Assembly (NCBI GenBank): GCA_903889445.1
Contig: CAISXF010000096.1
Coordinates: 32,797 to 96,796, forward strand
Reading direction: 5' to 3'
Source: an uncultured Pseudomonadota bacterium
Lineage (GTDB): Bacteria; Pseudomonadota; Gammaproteobacteria; Methylococcales; Methylomonadaceae
DNA length: 64,000 nt
Shown: positions 53,889 to 63,487 of the stretch, in pieces
How the letters are laid out: the number at the start of each line of letters is the position of its first letter
Position numbering within the stretch: the first letter of the stretch is position 1
Made by a program: the position numbers and the translations under genes
The notes under the pieces: model-generated
The model's database searches: none
Seen by the model: only the letters and a program-made list of their open reading frames with translations
What the model was told of the DNA's origin: nothing

Positions 53889-55282
53889 GATTTTGATTCC
53901 TTGTTAAAAGTAGTTCCAGCGGGTTTAAACGTGTGTAAATCGATTTCAGATTCTGTTAAATCCACCGCGCAACCCCAATCCAACGATTGGTCTTGATTAA
54001 AACGTTTGCCTAATTTTTGGGCGATTTCAGCTCGCGCCAATTCCACGCCCAAATAAAACGCATGACCGCCATCGTTTTCAACGCCTAATTTTGGGAATAA
54101 TTCAAACGGATCGGTCGCGCTGTGAAAGCCATCACGGTTGAAAATATGCACGCCATTTTCACTGATTTGAATGCGATAACTCGGGTCTTTAATTTGCGCC
54201 GCGAGTTCTTGAATTTCGTCTAACGAATACGGAAACGCGGCGGGTTCGTGCAACGCCATCAATCCCGAATTGATATGTTTTGGTAATGTGTCATGTTCTT
54301 TCGCAGCAAACATAATCCGTCGCGCCAAATCCGCTTCTTTAATCGCCCGTGCTGCATGATTGCTGACTTCGGTCGCTAAAATGTGATTGATGTTTAACTC
54401 CGAACAAATCCCCATCAATAACGCATTCATTCCCGCCGTGTCGGCGTGCGTCAATTCGGTGATATTACCCACGCCGAGCATCATTTCTATGTCGGGATGA
54501 TTTTTGCGGACTTCGTGATAACGCACAATCGACGCGGTAAAACCAAAATGAATCGGGTCTAAAATCGGGTCAACAACAAACGGACGATTTTTCGCCTGCA
54601 TAATTTTAATCGCACGGTCGAGCGAGTCTAAATCGGTGTGCGTTTCGGGAATAATAATCGGCGTGGCGTTCACTTCGTCCGTAATCCACAACGTACTTTC
54701 GTGCAAACTCAACAAATAATCCGCGCCAGCCTTGCCGCCCCGCAATAAATCCGACGTGTCGAGCGAATCCAAACTCACCCAAAAACCCGCTTGTTTTAAT
54801 GCGGCAATCGCCTCTTCCATGTGCGGAAATGGCGTACTCGGCAAACACCCTAAATCAATCACATCCGCGCCATTTTTTCGATAATAGGCGGCTCGATTCA
54901 AAATTTCAGGCACCGTTAAATTCGGCGCGTCGGTGATTTCAGCAAAGATTTTCACGCTGTAATTGTCTAAATTCGCAATCTGAATTTTCTTACCAAACAA
55001 CAACGGCAAATCTTTCACTTCTTCCGTGCCACGTTCGACAGGAATGCCCAATTTTTCAGAAAGTGCGATTAAATCGCCACGACATCGACCAGGAACAATG
55101 ATTTTAGTCGCGCCAAATGTATCGTTTAGCCGCCGTTCAATCATGTCCGCCGTCATTAACGCCGCGACTTTCAACCCTAATTGATGCACGGTGTAAGTAA
55201 ATTCGGGCTGCATTTTTTCCAAAATACTTCGCAACTGCTTTTCAGCAAGCGAACCCGTTAAAAATAAAATGTGTTCTGTCAT
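53885..55282 (-). CDS. DUF6513 dihydropteroate-synthase-like protein
   Basis: 465 residues. The N-terminal third (TEHILFLTGSLAEKQLRSIL, IVPGRCRGDL) is DUF6513 and the C-terminal part is a pterin-binding TIM barrel (GADVIDLGCLPSTPFPHMEE, NRPFVVDPILDPIHFGF, EMMLGVGNITELTHADTAGM). It is the standard dihydropteroate synthase-related protein of H4MPT-using methylotrophs and archaea, thought to join the pterin with its arylamine side chain. It overlaps the Rpn gene after it and a Bro-N tail remnant before it, each by four bases. Confidence 0.85.
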   Translation of the reverse strand: MTEHILFLTGSLAEKQLRSILEKMQPEFTYTVHQLGLKVAALMTADMIERRLNDTFGATKIIVPGRCRGDLIALSEKLGIPVERGTEEVKDLPLLFGKKIQIANLDNYSVKIFAEITDAPNLTVPEILNRAAYYRKNGADVIDLGCLPSTPFPHMEEAIAALKQAGFWVSLDSLDTSDLLRGGKAGADYLLSLHESTLWITDEVNATPIIIPETHTDLDSLDRAIKIMQAKNRPFVVDPILDPIHFGFTASIVRYHEVRKNHPDIEMMLGVGNITELTHADTAGMNALLMGICSELNINHILATEVSNHAARAIKEADLARRIMFAAKEHDTLPKHINSGLMALHEPAAFPYSLDEIQELAAQIKDPSYRIQISENGVHIFNRDGFHSATDPFELFPKLGVENDGGHAFYLGVELARAEIAQKLGKRFNQDQSLDWGCAVDLTESEIDLHTFKPAGTTFNKESKS

Positions 55283-55389
55283 TCTTCTTTGTCGCTTTTT
55301 GTAATAAAAAGATGATTTTCACTCGAAACCACTTTTTTGCCTGTTTGATTTTCGAGTTCTAAGCGGGCGTTTTTTGTATTAAGTCCCAT
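55279..55389 (-). pseudogene. Bro-N family 3' end remnant
   Basis: From the ATG at 55389 the frame reads MGLNTKNARLELENQTGKKV followed by VSSENHLF to a TGA overlapping the DUF6513 start. LE.QTGKKVVS..N is the usual C-terminus of Bro-N/DinD-type proteins. It appears that an ordinary Bro-N gene had its middle replaced by the nuclease-bearing version at 55379, leaving this tail out of frame. Confidence 0.5.
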
Positions 55390-55966
55390 ATTTATATCGA
55401 ATAAATCGACAACCTAATTCTGTTTGTATCAAATGCTGACGTTCTTTATCTTCGCTTTTTTGATGCGCGTGATGTAATTCGTCAAATTCTATTGCTAGTT
55501 TTAATTCTGGAACATACCAATCTACTTTATATTTTCCGTTCAAAACTGGCAGTTGTTTTATAACGAGATAATCTGAAAATAAGTTGTCAATAATATTCTC
55601 TCCAAAGCTAAACTCCTTTCTATTTTTTACAACTTTGAAACCTAAATTTTCAAGCGTTCTTTGTTTTTTAGGACTTGGTACAAAATGAATAAGTTGTAAT
55701 AGCGTTTCTTTGCTCGCAACATCAGTGAAGAATTTTTTATTATTCGCCGCACTTAATTTGAGCTGATTCACATGTTTGATTATCTCGCTACCTTCTTTTC
55801 TTAATCGACTTTTTAACGTTGTCCAATACTTTCTAGCGGTTTGAAAGTCTTTTTGTTCAGTCAAAGCCGCCACCACATCAACCACCGAAAAAAACCACGT
55901 TTCAGTTGCTTCGTCATAAACACGACGAATGTTGTAATCTTCAAAAAGCGTTAAATCATTTTGCAT
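55379..55966 (-). CDS. Bro-N domain protein fused to a DUF559/Vsr-like nuclease
   Basis: 195 residues. Residues 1-110 are a Bro-N domain (DYNIRRVYDEATETWFFSVV, DVVAALTEQKDFQTARKYWT, SRLRKEGSEI), a DNA-binding fold of phage antirepressors. Residues 130-195 (YKVDWYVPELKLAIEFDELH, HAHQKSEDKERQHL, LGCRFIRYKYG) match the PD-(D/E)XK core of DUF559/Vsr-like endonucleases, with D..E..H catalytic pattern. It directly follows the MmeI-like gene with two bases between, so it may add a second nuclease to that system. The reaction is inferred. Confidence 0.65.
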   Translation of the reverse strand: MQNDLTLFEDYNIRRVYDEATETWFFSVVDVVAALTEQKDFQTARKYWTTLKSRLRKEGSEIIKHVNQLKLSAANNKKFFTDVASKETLLQLIHFVPSPKKQRTLENLGFKVVKNRKEFSFGENIIDNLFSDYLVIKQLPVLNGKYKVDWYVPELKLAIEFDELHHAHQKSEDKERQHLIQTELGCRFIRYKYGT

Positions 55967-55968
55967 TT

Positions 55969-58764
55969 CTAACTATCCTCATTACGTTTTAATTTTTTAG
56001 ACTTCTTCACCTTCTCAACCGCCACCAACGGCGCAACCAATTCCTGATATTTCTCAAACAAAAACGCCACTCGTGCCGCGTCGTCTTTTTTGCCTGTGAA
56101 GTTGTAAGCGGCATCAACCGCCTTGTCTAATTCGTTATGCGCTTTGACTAAATTCGCTGGCATCGTCAACGGATTGTACAAATCCGCAAGTGTTGAATTT
56201 TCATGAACTGCACGCGCATCTAAAACGGCTTGCGCTTTGGTTTCAATTGCCGCGATTTGTTTTGCGTTAGACGTTGGAAAGGGGAAATTGTTATAAACGA
56301 TGCTTTGAGAATAACGATAACTCACCTCTATTCTGCCGCAAACCGCACGCATCCACGCATTGTGCTGTGTCGAAGTTAAAACGCCGAAGTGATAAAGCGT
56401 TGCATTTGGAACACATAAACAAGAATCGGCAACAATGTTGTCAGGCGTAAAAAAGCCGATAGGAATGAATTTCCTTTGCTCTGATGAATGTCTTGGAAAC
56501 AGTAAATAATCGGTTGTTGGTTGTGCAAGTTGGCAAAAAATAGCGGGCGTTTCAGCAAATTTGCGCGTAGATTCGGCTTTGCTTGCTAAACGGAACGTTT
56601 TAACTTGTTTCACGCGCTCTAAAACGTCAGGCATTTTGTTTAATTCTGCGGGTGAAATATCTACAAGCCATAAAACCCAGCGTGTTTTGCCATTGATAAA
56701 TTCATGCGCTCCAATGTAAGGTTTTAACCATTTTTCAGCGGCGGGGCATTTGACAAGAAGCTCGTCTTTTTCTTTGGTTGTAAAAATTAAAAAACCGCCG
56801 TCACGGGGCATACTTCCAAAACGCATGGCTGGAATGTTAGAAATTGGTTTTTCACGATTTACGACCAGTACATTTGGTGCGTCAACAAGATACGGATTGA
56901 TTTGCGCGGCTTTTATTTCAGTAGGTTCGCCTTTGTTGTTGTCGCCATAATCAAACAATCGATAATTTTCAGATTCTTTCAAACCGAAACCAACAATGAT
57001 GCAATGAACCGCCGCCACGCCACGTCCTTCGTTGCTCCATTGAAATGTTCGATGAGCAAAATGGATTTTCACGCCTTGCGCTAACAAATGCGACCACAAA
57101 ATGCCAACTTGTTCACCTTGGCAAATGCTGTTTGTCGAAACGAAAGCCACGGGAATACTGGGATTGTTTTTAATAAACGCAGTTGCTTTGAGATACCACG
57201 CCGCAACATAATCAATTAACCCTGCGCTTTTTATGTTGCCAAATATCGGCACAACTTCGGCGCGTTGAGCTTCGGTCATCATTCGAGAACCAATAAATGG
57301 CGGATTTCCCATAATGAAACTGCACTCTTTTGGCTTGATGACGCTTTGCCAGTCGAGTTGTAGCGCGTTGGCGCGAACGATATTGGCTTTTTTAACGAGT
57401 GGAATGCGGTTGAAGTAATTACCGAAGACTTTGCCGACTTCTAAATTCATTTGATGGTCAACGAGCCACATCGCAACGGTGGCAATGTGCGTCGCGCTGT
57501 CGTCGATGTCGATACCGTGAAATTGGTGGACATTGCATAAAATCAGGGTTTCGCCAACGTCTAACTGGGTGAGTTTGTTGCCGTATATTTTTTTAATGAC
57601 TTCAATTTCAAGCAAACGCAATTCACGATACGCCACGATTAAGAAATTGCCACAACCACACGCGGGGTCAAAAAAGTTTAATTTCGCTAATTTCTCATGA
57701 AACGCGGGTAATTTTTGCTTGCTGCATTTTTCAAATTCGGCGCGTAAATCGTCCATAAAAAGCGGGTTAATGGTTTTTATGATGTTTGCGTCGCTGGTGT
57801 AATGTGCGCCGAATTCGCGCCGTTTCTTGGTTTTGGCTTTGCCCGTGTCTTCTTCGTCGTGCATGACGGCTTGAAATAATGAGCCAAAAATCGCGGGGCT
57901 GATGTCGCTCCAATCCAGATTTGCACATTCGATGAGCGTGTGGCGCGTGGCTTCGTCGAAATAGCAGATTTTCAAACCGCCTTCAAATAATTCGCCATTG
58001 ATGTACGGGAATTTTGCAAGCGATTCAGGCAAGCTGTTTAGGCGTTTTTCGGGTTTTATGTTGAGCGTGTCGAATAAAGCAGTTAATGCGCCGTGCAAAT
58101 CTGAGCCGTCGATTTTGGTATGATTGTGCAGGTAATTTAAAAATGCGCCGTTTTCTCCAAACAAACCCGTGTTGTCGGCAAATAAACAAAACAATAATCG
58201 CACTAAATAGATTTCTAAATCTTTGCCGTCGTAACCGGTGGCTTTAATCACGTCGTGCAAGTCCGCCATTTTATCAGCGGCGGTTTCGTTGATTTTTAGC
58301 TGATTTTCCGTGGCAATTTTTTCGTAACCGGCTAAAAATATGAAATGTTCAATTTGTTGCGGCAAATCGCAAAGTTTGATTTCAATTCGCGGCGCACCGG
58401 TGACGCGGTTGTACAAATGTAAATTGGCAAAATCGCTGACCAAAATATAATCCGGTTGATGCGCTTCTTTAATCATTGGCACATACGCGGCGGCTTGTTT
58501 GTAGGCTTCGTCTAAATTCAAACCGGCGGATTTGATTTCAAACAGAAGCGTGTCGGGAATTAAACCATCAATCCATTTTTTGGCAGATTTTTTGGTTTCG
58601 CGCACGTCGTATTGCCATTCGATGCTGCGCGAACTGATGTCGAAAATACTGCAAAAGCCGCGCATGAAATCTTGGTCATTTTGTTTTTCAGACGTGATGG
58701 CTTCAAATGTTTTGGCGAATTTTGCCGCGCGAGTGCGGAGTGTGTCGAGATTGAGTGTGGTCAT
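55969..58764 (-). CDS. MmeI-like Type IIL restriction-modification enzyme
   Basis: 931 residues, close to MmeI in size. An N-terminal nuclease motif IPDTLLFEIKSAG (Asp71, Glu76, Lys78), a helical linker (FGAHYTSDANIIKTINPLFM), an N6-adenine methyltransferase with DPACGCGNFL (motif I, about 365) and NPPF (motif IV, about 484), then a target-recognition domain (about 620-830) and a C-terminal helical tail. One polypeptide both cuts and methylates in this family, so no separate methylase is needed. It overlaps the RepL-like gene by four bases. Recognition sequence is not predictable by eye. Confidence 0.82.
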   Translation of the reverse strand: MTTLNLDTLRTRAAKFAKTFEAITSEKQNDQDFMRGFCSIFDISSRSIEWQYDVRETKKSAKKWIDGLIPDTLLFEIKSAGLNLDEAYKQAAAYVPMIKEAHQPDYILVSDFANLHLYNRVTGAPRIEIKLCDLPQQIEHFIFLAGYEKIATENQLKINETAADKMADLHDVIKATGYDGKDLEIYLVRLLFCLFADNTGLFGENGAFLNYLHNHTKIDGSDLHGALTALFDTLNIKPEKRLNSLPESLAKFPYINGELFEGGLKICYFDEATRHTLIECANLDWSDISPAIFGSLFQAVMHDEEDTGKAKTKKRREFGAHYTSDANIIKTINPLFMDDLRAEFEKCSKQKLPAFHEKLAKLNFFDPACGCGNFLIVAYRELRLLEIEVIKKIYGNKLTQLDVGETLILCNVHQFHGIDIDDSATHIATVAMWLVDHQMNLEVGKVFGNYFNRIPLVKKANIVRANALQLDWQSVIKPKECSFIMGNPPFIGSRMMTEAQRAEVVPIFGNIKSAGLIDYVAAWYLKATAFIKNNPSIPVAFVSTNSICQGEQVGILWSHLLAQGVKIHFAHRTFQWSNEGRGVAAVHCIIVGFGLKESENYRLFDYGDNNKGEPTEIKAAQINPYLVDAPNVLVVNREKPISNIPAMRFGSMPRDGGFLIFTTKEKDELLVKCPAAEKWLKPYIGAHEFINGKTRWVLWLVDISPAELNKMPDVLERVKQVKTFRLASKAESTRKFAETPAIFCQLAQPTTDYLLFPRHSSEQRKFIPIGFFTPDNIVADSCLCVPNATLYHFGVLTSTQHNAWMRAVCGRIEVSYRYSQSIVYNNFPFPTSNAKQIAAIETKAQAVLDARAVHENSTLADLYNPLTMPANLVKAHNELDKAVDAAYNFTGKKDDAARVAFLFEKYQELVAPLVAVEKVKKSKKLKRNEDS

Positions 58765-59279
58765 GATTGCGAACTAACATTGGGTAAGTTTTCAATCTCC
58801 GCTAACGTTTCAATGATGCTGGTTTCGACTTCTTTTGTGCCATCACGTCGGTAGATTGTCTTGGTGTAAAACTCTTTGCGACGCTCGCGGATTTCTCGCC
58901 ATTTGCCGCGTGCAAAATAATCGGGGTTTAATTCGTAGACACCAACGCCGTTACGTCTCAGAACACCGTGATTACAAAAACTTGTTAACGCATTATTTAC
59001 GACTGGCGGCTTGCATCCAACAATCGCGGCAACATCCGCTTTAATTCCCGCAGGTAAAGCAATAATCCCACTATAGTTTGCCAATGCCGCAATCTGTAAC
59101 AATATCTTTGTTTCGCCAGCCGTTAAACGGCATAAATTCCCCAAATCCTCAATGTATAATTTGATGTAAGCAGGTTCATTAGGCACGAAGTTTGTTTGGG
59201 AATAAGTCGTTTCGTCACGCAGTAATTCGCCCGTCAATGTATCAACCAATTGCTGTCTTGTTTCGATGTAATCGCTCAT
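58761..59279 (-). CDS. RepL-like winged-helix protein
   Basis: 172 residues resembling plasmid RepL initiators: LTGELLRDETTYSQTNFVPN, EPAYIKLYIEDLGNLCRL, an HTH (AIVGCKPPVVNNALTSFCNH) and GVYELNPDYFARGKWREIR. It overlaps the MmeI-like gene, so the two are one operon, and three 21-bp direct repeats lie 135-200 bases before its start. It may be a captured plasmid initiator or a domesticated regulator of the restriction gene, akin to C proteins. Confidence 0.7.
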   Translation of the reverse strand: MSDYIETRQQLVDTLTGELLRDETTYSQTNFVPNEPAYIKLYIEDLGNLCRLTAGETKILLQIAALANYSGIIALPAGIKADVAAIVGCKPPVVNNALTSFCNHGVLRRNGVGVYELNPDYFARGKWREIRERRKEFYTKTIYRRDGTKEVETSIIETLAEIENLPNVSSQS

Positions 59280-59414
59280 TGTAATTAAAACCTTTTAATC
59301 ATTATTTTCGGTGACTAAATCCTATCATAGAATCACGGATTTATTCATAAAAAACTTTCATTGATTTTACTTGTGATTGATAATTGATTTCGATGATTCA
59401 TTCATTTCAATGAG

Positions 59415-59477
59415 TTTTTGCGGTTTTACAGTGATTTTTTGCCGTTTTACAATGAATCTTTGCAGTTCTACAGTGAA
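59415..59477. repeat. Three iteron-like 21-bp direct repeats
   Basis: Copies begin exactly at 59415, 59436 and 59457: TTTTTGCGGTTTTACAGTGA, TTTTTGCCGTTTTACAATGA and TCTTTGCAGTTCTACAGTGA plus one base each. A weaker fourth (TTTCAATGAG) may precede. Period of two helical turns and position before a RepL-like gene suggest Rep binding sites. The rest of 59280-59767 holds a terminator and no convincing gene. Confidence 0.75.
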
Positions 59478-59733
59478 TTATTTTTTCTACAAGTCTCGCC
59501 GTTCGTGGCTTTCCGTCTTTTCCCCCTTCTCTTATTTTCTTTACTTGTTATGCGATATTTACCAATGCGAAATGGGAAGGCGCGTGTCACCAGTGAAAAT
59601 ATCCCCCGCATCCTTCTCGGAAACTCCAAACCGAAGATTACTAATCCCACTTTTTCGCAAAGAGCGCGAAAAACTGCGATTTCCCTTGGTGGCGTGTAAT
59701 GGGAAATGCGGGTGAATGGTTGAATTTTCGACA

Positions 59734-59761
59734 TAAAAAAAACCGCCAATTCAAGACGGTT
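59734..59761 (-). terminator. Rho-independent terminator
   Basis: ACCGTC and GGCGGT pair around TTGAATT on the minus strand, followed by eight T. It ends the afpA-like gene before the RepL region. Confidence 0.65.
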
Positions 59762-59767
59762 TGATTT

Positions 59768-60301
59768 TCAAAAGTGAGTTAAACGTTCTTGAACGGTTGA
59801 AATGAGTGCGTCAACGCTTTCGACCACGGTGGTATATTCAAATTCGCGGATTTTTGCGGTGCCATCTAAATCAATTTTGCGAGGATAAACCATGACTTTG
59901 CCACTTGGGGCGGTGGTTTCCATTTCGGGTGCAATGTCGCAGGGATAAACAATACTCGGCACACGGCATTTTCCGGCTTGTGAATAAAGATTTGTGACCA
60001 ATGAATCGGCAATTCCCAGCACGCATTTTGCAATCGTGTTTGACGTGGCGGGCGCGAGAACAAACGTGTGGTAATAACCTTTGTAGAAATGTCCGACGGG
60101 TGGACAAGATGCGGTTTTGTCACGATAAACGGGCATTTTGTCGCGTAAATCGCTGAGTGAAATGCCGTACATTTTTAAGACTTCTTCGCCTGCTTGACTG
60201 ATGTATAAATCAACGGCATCGAGCGTCAACAAGAATTCAACGCATTGGGTAAGGTAATGTCCTGAGCCGGTAATTGCCCAAGCTAATCGGGGAGTTGTCA
60301 T
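59768..60301 (-). CDS. Flavoprotein, dihydromethanopterin reductase / AfpA-like
   Basis: 177 residues of the flavoprotein (PPC-decarboxylase-like) fold: LAWAITGSGHYLTQCVEFLL, FVLAPATSNTIAKCVLGIAD, SLVTNLYSQAGKCRVPSIVY and PCDIAPEMET. In H4MPT-using bacteria this protein (archaeoflavoprotein AfpA/DmrB group) is linked to reducing dihydromethanopterin to the active cofactor. It stands just downstream of ahcY, supporting the C1 context. Confidence 0.8.
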   Translation of the reverse strand: MTTPRLAWAITGSGHYLTQCVEFLLTLDAVDLYISQAGEEVLKMYGISLSDLRDKMPVYRDKTASCPPVGHFYKGYYHTFVLAPATSNTIAKCVLGIADSLVTNLYSQAGKCRVPSIVYPCDIAPEMETTAPSGKVMVYPRKIDLDGTAKIREFEYTTVVESVDALISTVQERLTHF

Positions 60302-60366
60302 TGAGTGATTTTGTCCAATATCGTTAACATCCCACGCCCCGAAAGGCGCAGGAATAGAATCAAATT

Positions 60367-61659
60367 TTAATAACGATAATGATCGGCTTTATAAGGGCCT
60401 TCGACAGGAACGCTAATGTAAGCCGCTTGTTCCGGTGTTAACGTTGTTAATTTCACGCCCAATTGCGCCAAATGCGCTCGTGCTACTTTTTCATCCAATT
60501 TCTTTGGCAAAATATAAACTTTGTTTTCAAAGAAACTCGAATTATTCCATAACTCGATTTGCGCCAACACTTGATTGCAGAATGAGTTAGACATCACGAA
60601 ACTTGGATGACCGGTTGCACAACCTAAATTCACCAAACGCCCTTCTGCCAAAATAATCAAACGTTTGCCGTCTGGGAAAATGACGTGGTCAACTTGTGGT
60701 TTGATATTTTCCCAAGTGTATTGACGCAACGACGCAATATCGATTTCTGCGTCAAAATGTCCGATGTTGCACACAATCGCTTGGTCACGCATCGCTGTCA
60801 TGTGTTCGTGACGAATGATATTGAAGTTGCCGGTCGCCGTAACAAAAATGTTTGCGAGTGGCGCAGCGTCTTCCATCGTGACCACGCGATACCCTTCCAT
60901 TGCCGCTTGTAACGCACAAATCGGGTCGATTTCAGTAATCAAAACGGTTGCCCCTAAACCGCGTAACGATTGAGCGCACCCTTTGCCCACGTCGCCATAA
61001 CCACAAACGACGGCGATTTTACCGGCAATCATCACGTCAGTGGCGCGTTTAATACCGTCCACCAATGATTCACGGCAACCGTACAAATTGTCAAATTTCG
61101 ATTTTGTCACAGAATCATTGACGTTAAACGCCGGCACTTTCAACGTACCTTTTGCGACCATTTCGTACAAACGCAAAACGCCCGTCGTGGTTTCTTCCGA
61201 CAAACCTTTAACATCCGCCATCAATTCAGGGAATTTGGCGTGCATCATGGTGGTCAAATCGCCGCCATCATCCAAAATCATGTTGGGTCGCCAGCCGTCT
61301 GTGCCAATAATCGTTTGTTCAATGCACCATTCAGCTTCTTCTTCGGTTTCGCCTTTCCATGCAAAAACAGGCACGCCAGAAATAGCGATTGCCGCTGCGG
61401 CGTGGTCTTGCGTTGAAAAAATGTTGCACGAGGACCAACGAACGGTCGCGCCCAAAGCCGTTAAAGTTTCGATTAACACGGCGGTTTGAATCGTCATGTG
61501 TAGACAACCGGCAATGCGTGCGCCTTGTAACGGTTGCGACGCGCCAAATTCTTCACGCAACGCCATCAAACCAGGCATTTCGGTTTCAGCGATGTTGATT
61601 TCTTTACGACCCCACGCAGCCAATGAAATATCGGCAATTTTATAATCTGAAAAACTCAT
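60367..61659 (-). CDS. ahcY: S-adenosylhomocysteine hydrolase
   Basis: 430 residues with [20 protein letters not shown], the NAD motif [16 protein letters not shown], catalytic [11 protein letters not shown] and the terminal YKADHYRY. It splits SAH to adenosine and homocysteine. Neighbouring metK makes SAM, so the methyl cycle is grouped. No SAH riboswitch pattern was found in the 20-base gap upstream. Confidence 0.97.
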   Translation of the reverse strand: MSFSDYKIADISLAAWGRKEINIAETEMPGLMALREEFGASQPLQGARIAGCLHMTIQTAVLIETLTALGATVRWSSCNIFSTQDHAAAAIAISGVPVFAWKGETEEEAEWCIEQTIIGTDGWRPNMILDDGGDLTTMMHAKFPELMADVKGLSEETTTGVLRLYEMVAKGTLKVPAFNVNDSVTKSKFDNLYGCRESLVDGIKRATDVMIAGKIAVVCGYGDVGKGCAQSLRGLGATVLITEIDPICALQAAMEGYRVVTMEDAAPLANIFVTATGNFNIIRHEHMTAMRDQAIVCNIGHFDAEIDIASLRQYTWENIKPQVDHVIFPDGKRLIILAEGRLVNLGCATGHPSFVMSNSFCNQVLAQIELWNNSSFFENKVYILPKKLDEKVARAHLAQLGVKLTTLTPEQAAYISVPVEGPYKADHYRY

Positions 61660-61678
61660 TTTAATCTTCCTCGGTTAT

Positions 61679-62155
61679 TTAACCGTTTAATTTATACAAT
61701 TCAGAATCTGTGAGTGCAACCATCAATGCTGCAATAAAAGAACCTACCGCTCTCTCTAATTCAACGGCTGCTACCCCGCCAATAAAACTAAAATCACAAA
61801 CCGCGTAAATACAGTCATTAGTTTCGTCTTCGGCTGGAACAATAAATTTGATAAAGGGAATCGAATTGTTCACTTCGTTAATAATCGATACCTTCGTTTG
61901 AAATGGCATCGTTTTACTAACATCAAAAATACACGAAAATGAAATGTACTTTGCGTCATAATTGATAGAAACCAAGATTGGCGCATCTATTTTATCGATC
62001 TCAAGATACAAATCATCATCTTCTATGCTTGCTCCACCTAGAAAATGATCAAAAACTGTTTTCAAATTTTCAGTCGTTACATCACTTTCTTGCAAACTTA
62101 CCCACTTTTTCGTGATTGCTTTGTTGGGAGGAACTCTCAACTTATCTTTAACCAT
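61679..62155 (-). CDS. YbjN-like hypothetical protein
   Basis: 158 residues, acidic, alternating strands and helices: TTENLKTVFDHFLGGASIED, LVSINYDAKYISFSCIFDVS, NEVNNSIPFIKFIVPAEDET and VELERAVGSFIAALMVAL. The layout recalls YbjN/type III chaperone-like proteins. It is placed between metK and ahcY with gaps of 3 and 19 bases, so it is part of that operon. A link to SAM recycling is possible only by position. Confidence 0.5.
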   Translation of the reverse strand: MVKDKLRVPPNKAITKKWVSLQESDVTTENLKTVFDHFLGGASIEDDDLYLEIDKIDAPILVSINYDAKYISFSCIFDVSKTMPFQTKVSIINEVNNSIPFIKFIVPAEDETNDCIYAVCDFSFIGGVAAVELERAVGSFIAALMVALTDSELYKLNG

Positions 62156-62158
62156 AAC

Positions 62159-63319
62159 TTAAATGCCAGCCGCCGCTTTTAATGCGTCAACTTTGTCAGT
62201 TTTTTCCCAGCTAAATGTGTCGTCATTACGTCCGAAATGTCCGTAAGCCGCTGTTGGTTGGTAAATTGGTTTTAATAAATCTAATTGAGCGATTAAACCT
62301 TTTGGGCGCATATCGAACACGTCGCGCACAATTTCAACTAAACGAGTTTCCTCTAATTTTCCAGTGCCGAACGTTTCAACGCTGATTGAAGTCGGTTCTG
62401 CTACGCCAATTGCGTAAGAAACTTGAATTTCACAACGATCCGCCAAACCAGCCGCCACGATATTTTTCGCAACATAACGCGCCATGTAAGCCGCAGAACG
62501 GTCAACTTTTGAAGGATCTTTGCCGGAGAATGCACCGCCACCGTGACGCGCCATACCGCCGTAAGTGTCCACGATGATTTTGCGACCGGTTAAGCCGCAA
62601 TCACCCACTGGCCCGCCAATGATGAATTGCCCCGTTGGATTGATAAAATACTTGGTGTCTTTGTGGAGCCATTCTTTCGGCAAAACGTGCAGGATAATGC
62701 CGTCCATGACCGCTTCGTGTAAGTCTTTCTGGCTGATTTCGGGCGAATGTTGCGTCGATAAAACCACGGCATCAATCGCAACGGGTTTGTTATTTTCATA
62801 ACGGAACGTAATCTGACTTTTTGCATCGGGACGCAACCACGCCAACGTTTTATTTTTACGCAATTCAGCTTGGCGTTTCACCAACAAATGCGCGTAAGTA
62901 ATCGGTGCTGGCATGAAAACATCGGTTTCATTGCTGGCATAACCAAACATCAAACCTTGATCGCCCGCACCTTGTTCGTGACTAGCGTCTTCATCAACAC
63001 CCATTGCTATGTCGGCCGATTGTTTACCAATCGCATTTAAAACGGCACAACTGTTACCATCAAAACCTACTTCGCCGTTGTCATAACCAATTTCACAGAC
63101 GACTTTACGCACCAACGCTTCCATATCAACCCACGCATTCGTCGTAATTTCACCCGCTAAAATCACCATGCCGGTTTTGACCAATGTTTCACACGCTACA
63201 CGCGCTTTCGGGTCTTGCGCTAAAATTGCATCCAAAACCGCGTCTGAAATTTGATCCGCGACTTTGTCGGGATGTCCTTCAGAAACCGATTCCGATGTAA
63301 AAATGAAATCTTTACTCAC
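62159..63319 (-). CDS. metK: S-adenosylmethionine synthetase
   Basis: 386 residues: [20 protein letters not shown], the hexapeptide [26 protein letters not shown] and [10 protein letters not shown]. It makes SAM from Met and ATP. First of the metK-61679-ahcY unit. In the 168 bases upstream I see no recognisable SAM riboswitch, only AT-rich sequence and AGAGGG before the start. Confidence 0.97.
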   Translation of the reverse strand: MSKDFIFTSESVSEGHPDKVADQISDAVLDAILAQDPKARVACETLVKTGMVILAGEITTNAWVDMEALVRKVVCEIGYDNGEVGFDGNSCAVLNAIGKQSADIAMGVDEDASHEQGAGDQGLMFGYASNETDVFMPAPITYAHLLVKRQAELRKNKTLAWLRPDAKSQITFRYENNKPVAIDAVVLSTQHSPEISQKDLHEAVMDGIILHVLPKEWLHKDTKYFINPTGQFIIGGPVGDCGLTGRKIIVDTYGGMARHGGGAFSGKDPSKVDRSAAYMARYVAKNIVAAGLADRCEIQVSYAIGVAEPTSISVETFGTGKLEETRLVEIVRDVFDMRPKGLIAQLDLLKPIYQPTAAYGHFGRNDDTFSWEKTDKVDALKAAAGI

Positions 63320-63487
63320 GTTGTTACCCTCTTAAAAAAGAAAATTTAAATACAAAAAAGTTGCCAAGAAAGCAGCTTTTCGTGATGTTTGAATATTTAT
63401 AGCCAGCTGTACTGTAAACCGTCGCCATAATAACATTTTGGTTTTTTATTTTAAACCGGCGGGGAAATCTACTACTATCGTAAATAG

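Noticed and set aside
59377..59715. Two overlapping plus-strand frames of about 100 codons between RepL and afpA
   Set aside because: They read through the 21-bp repeats, have no ribosome site and give Phe/Ser-rich products unlike any family.
63320..63487. Possible SAM or SAH riboswitch before metK-ahcY
   Set aside because: No conserved riboswitch core or convincing multi-stem fold was found by eye; a covariance search would settle it.
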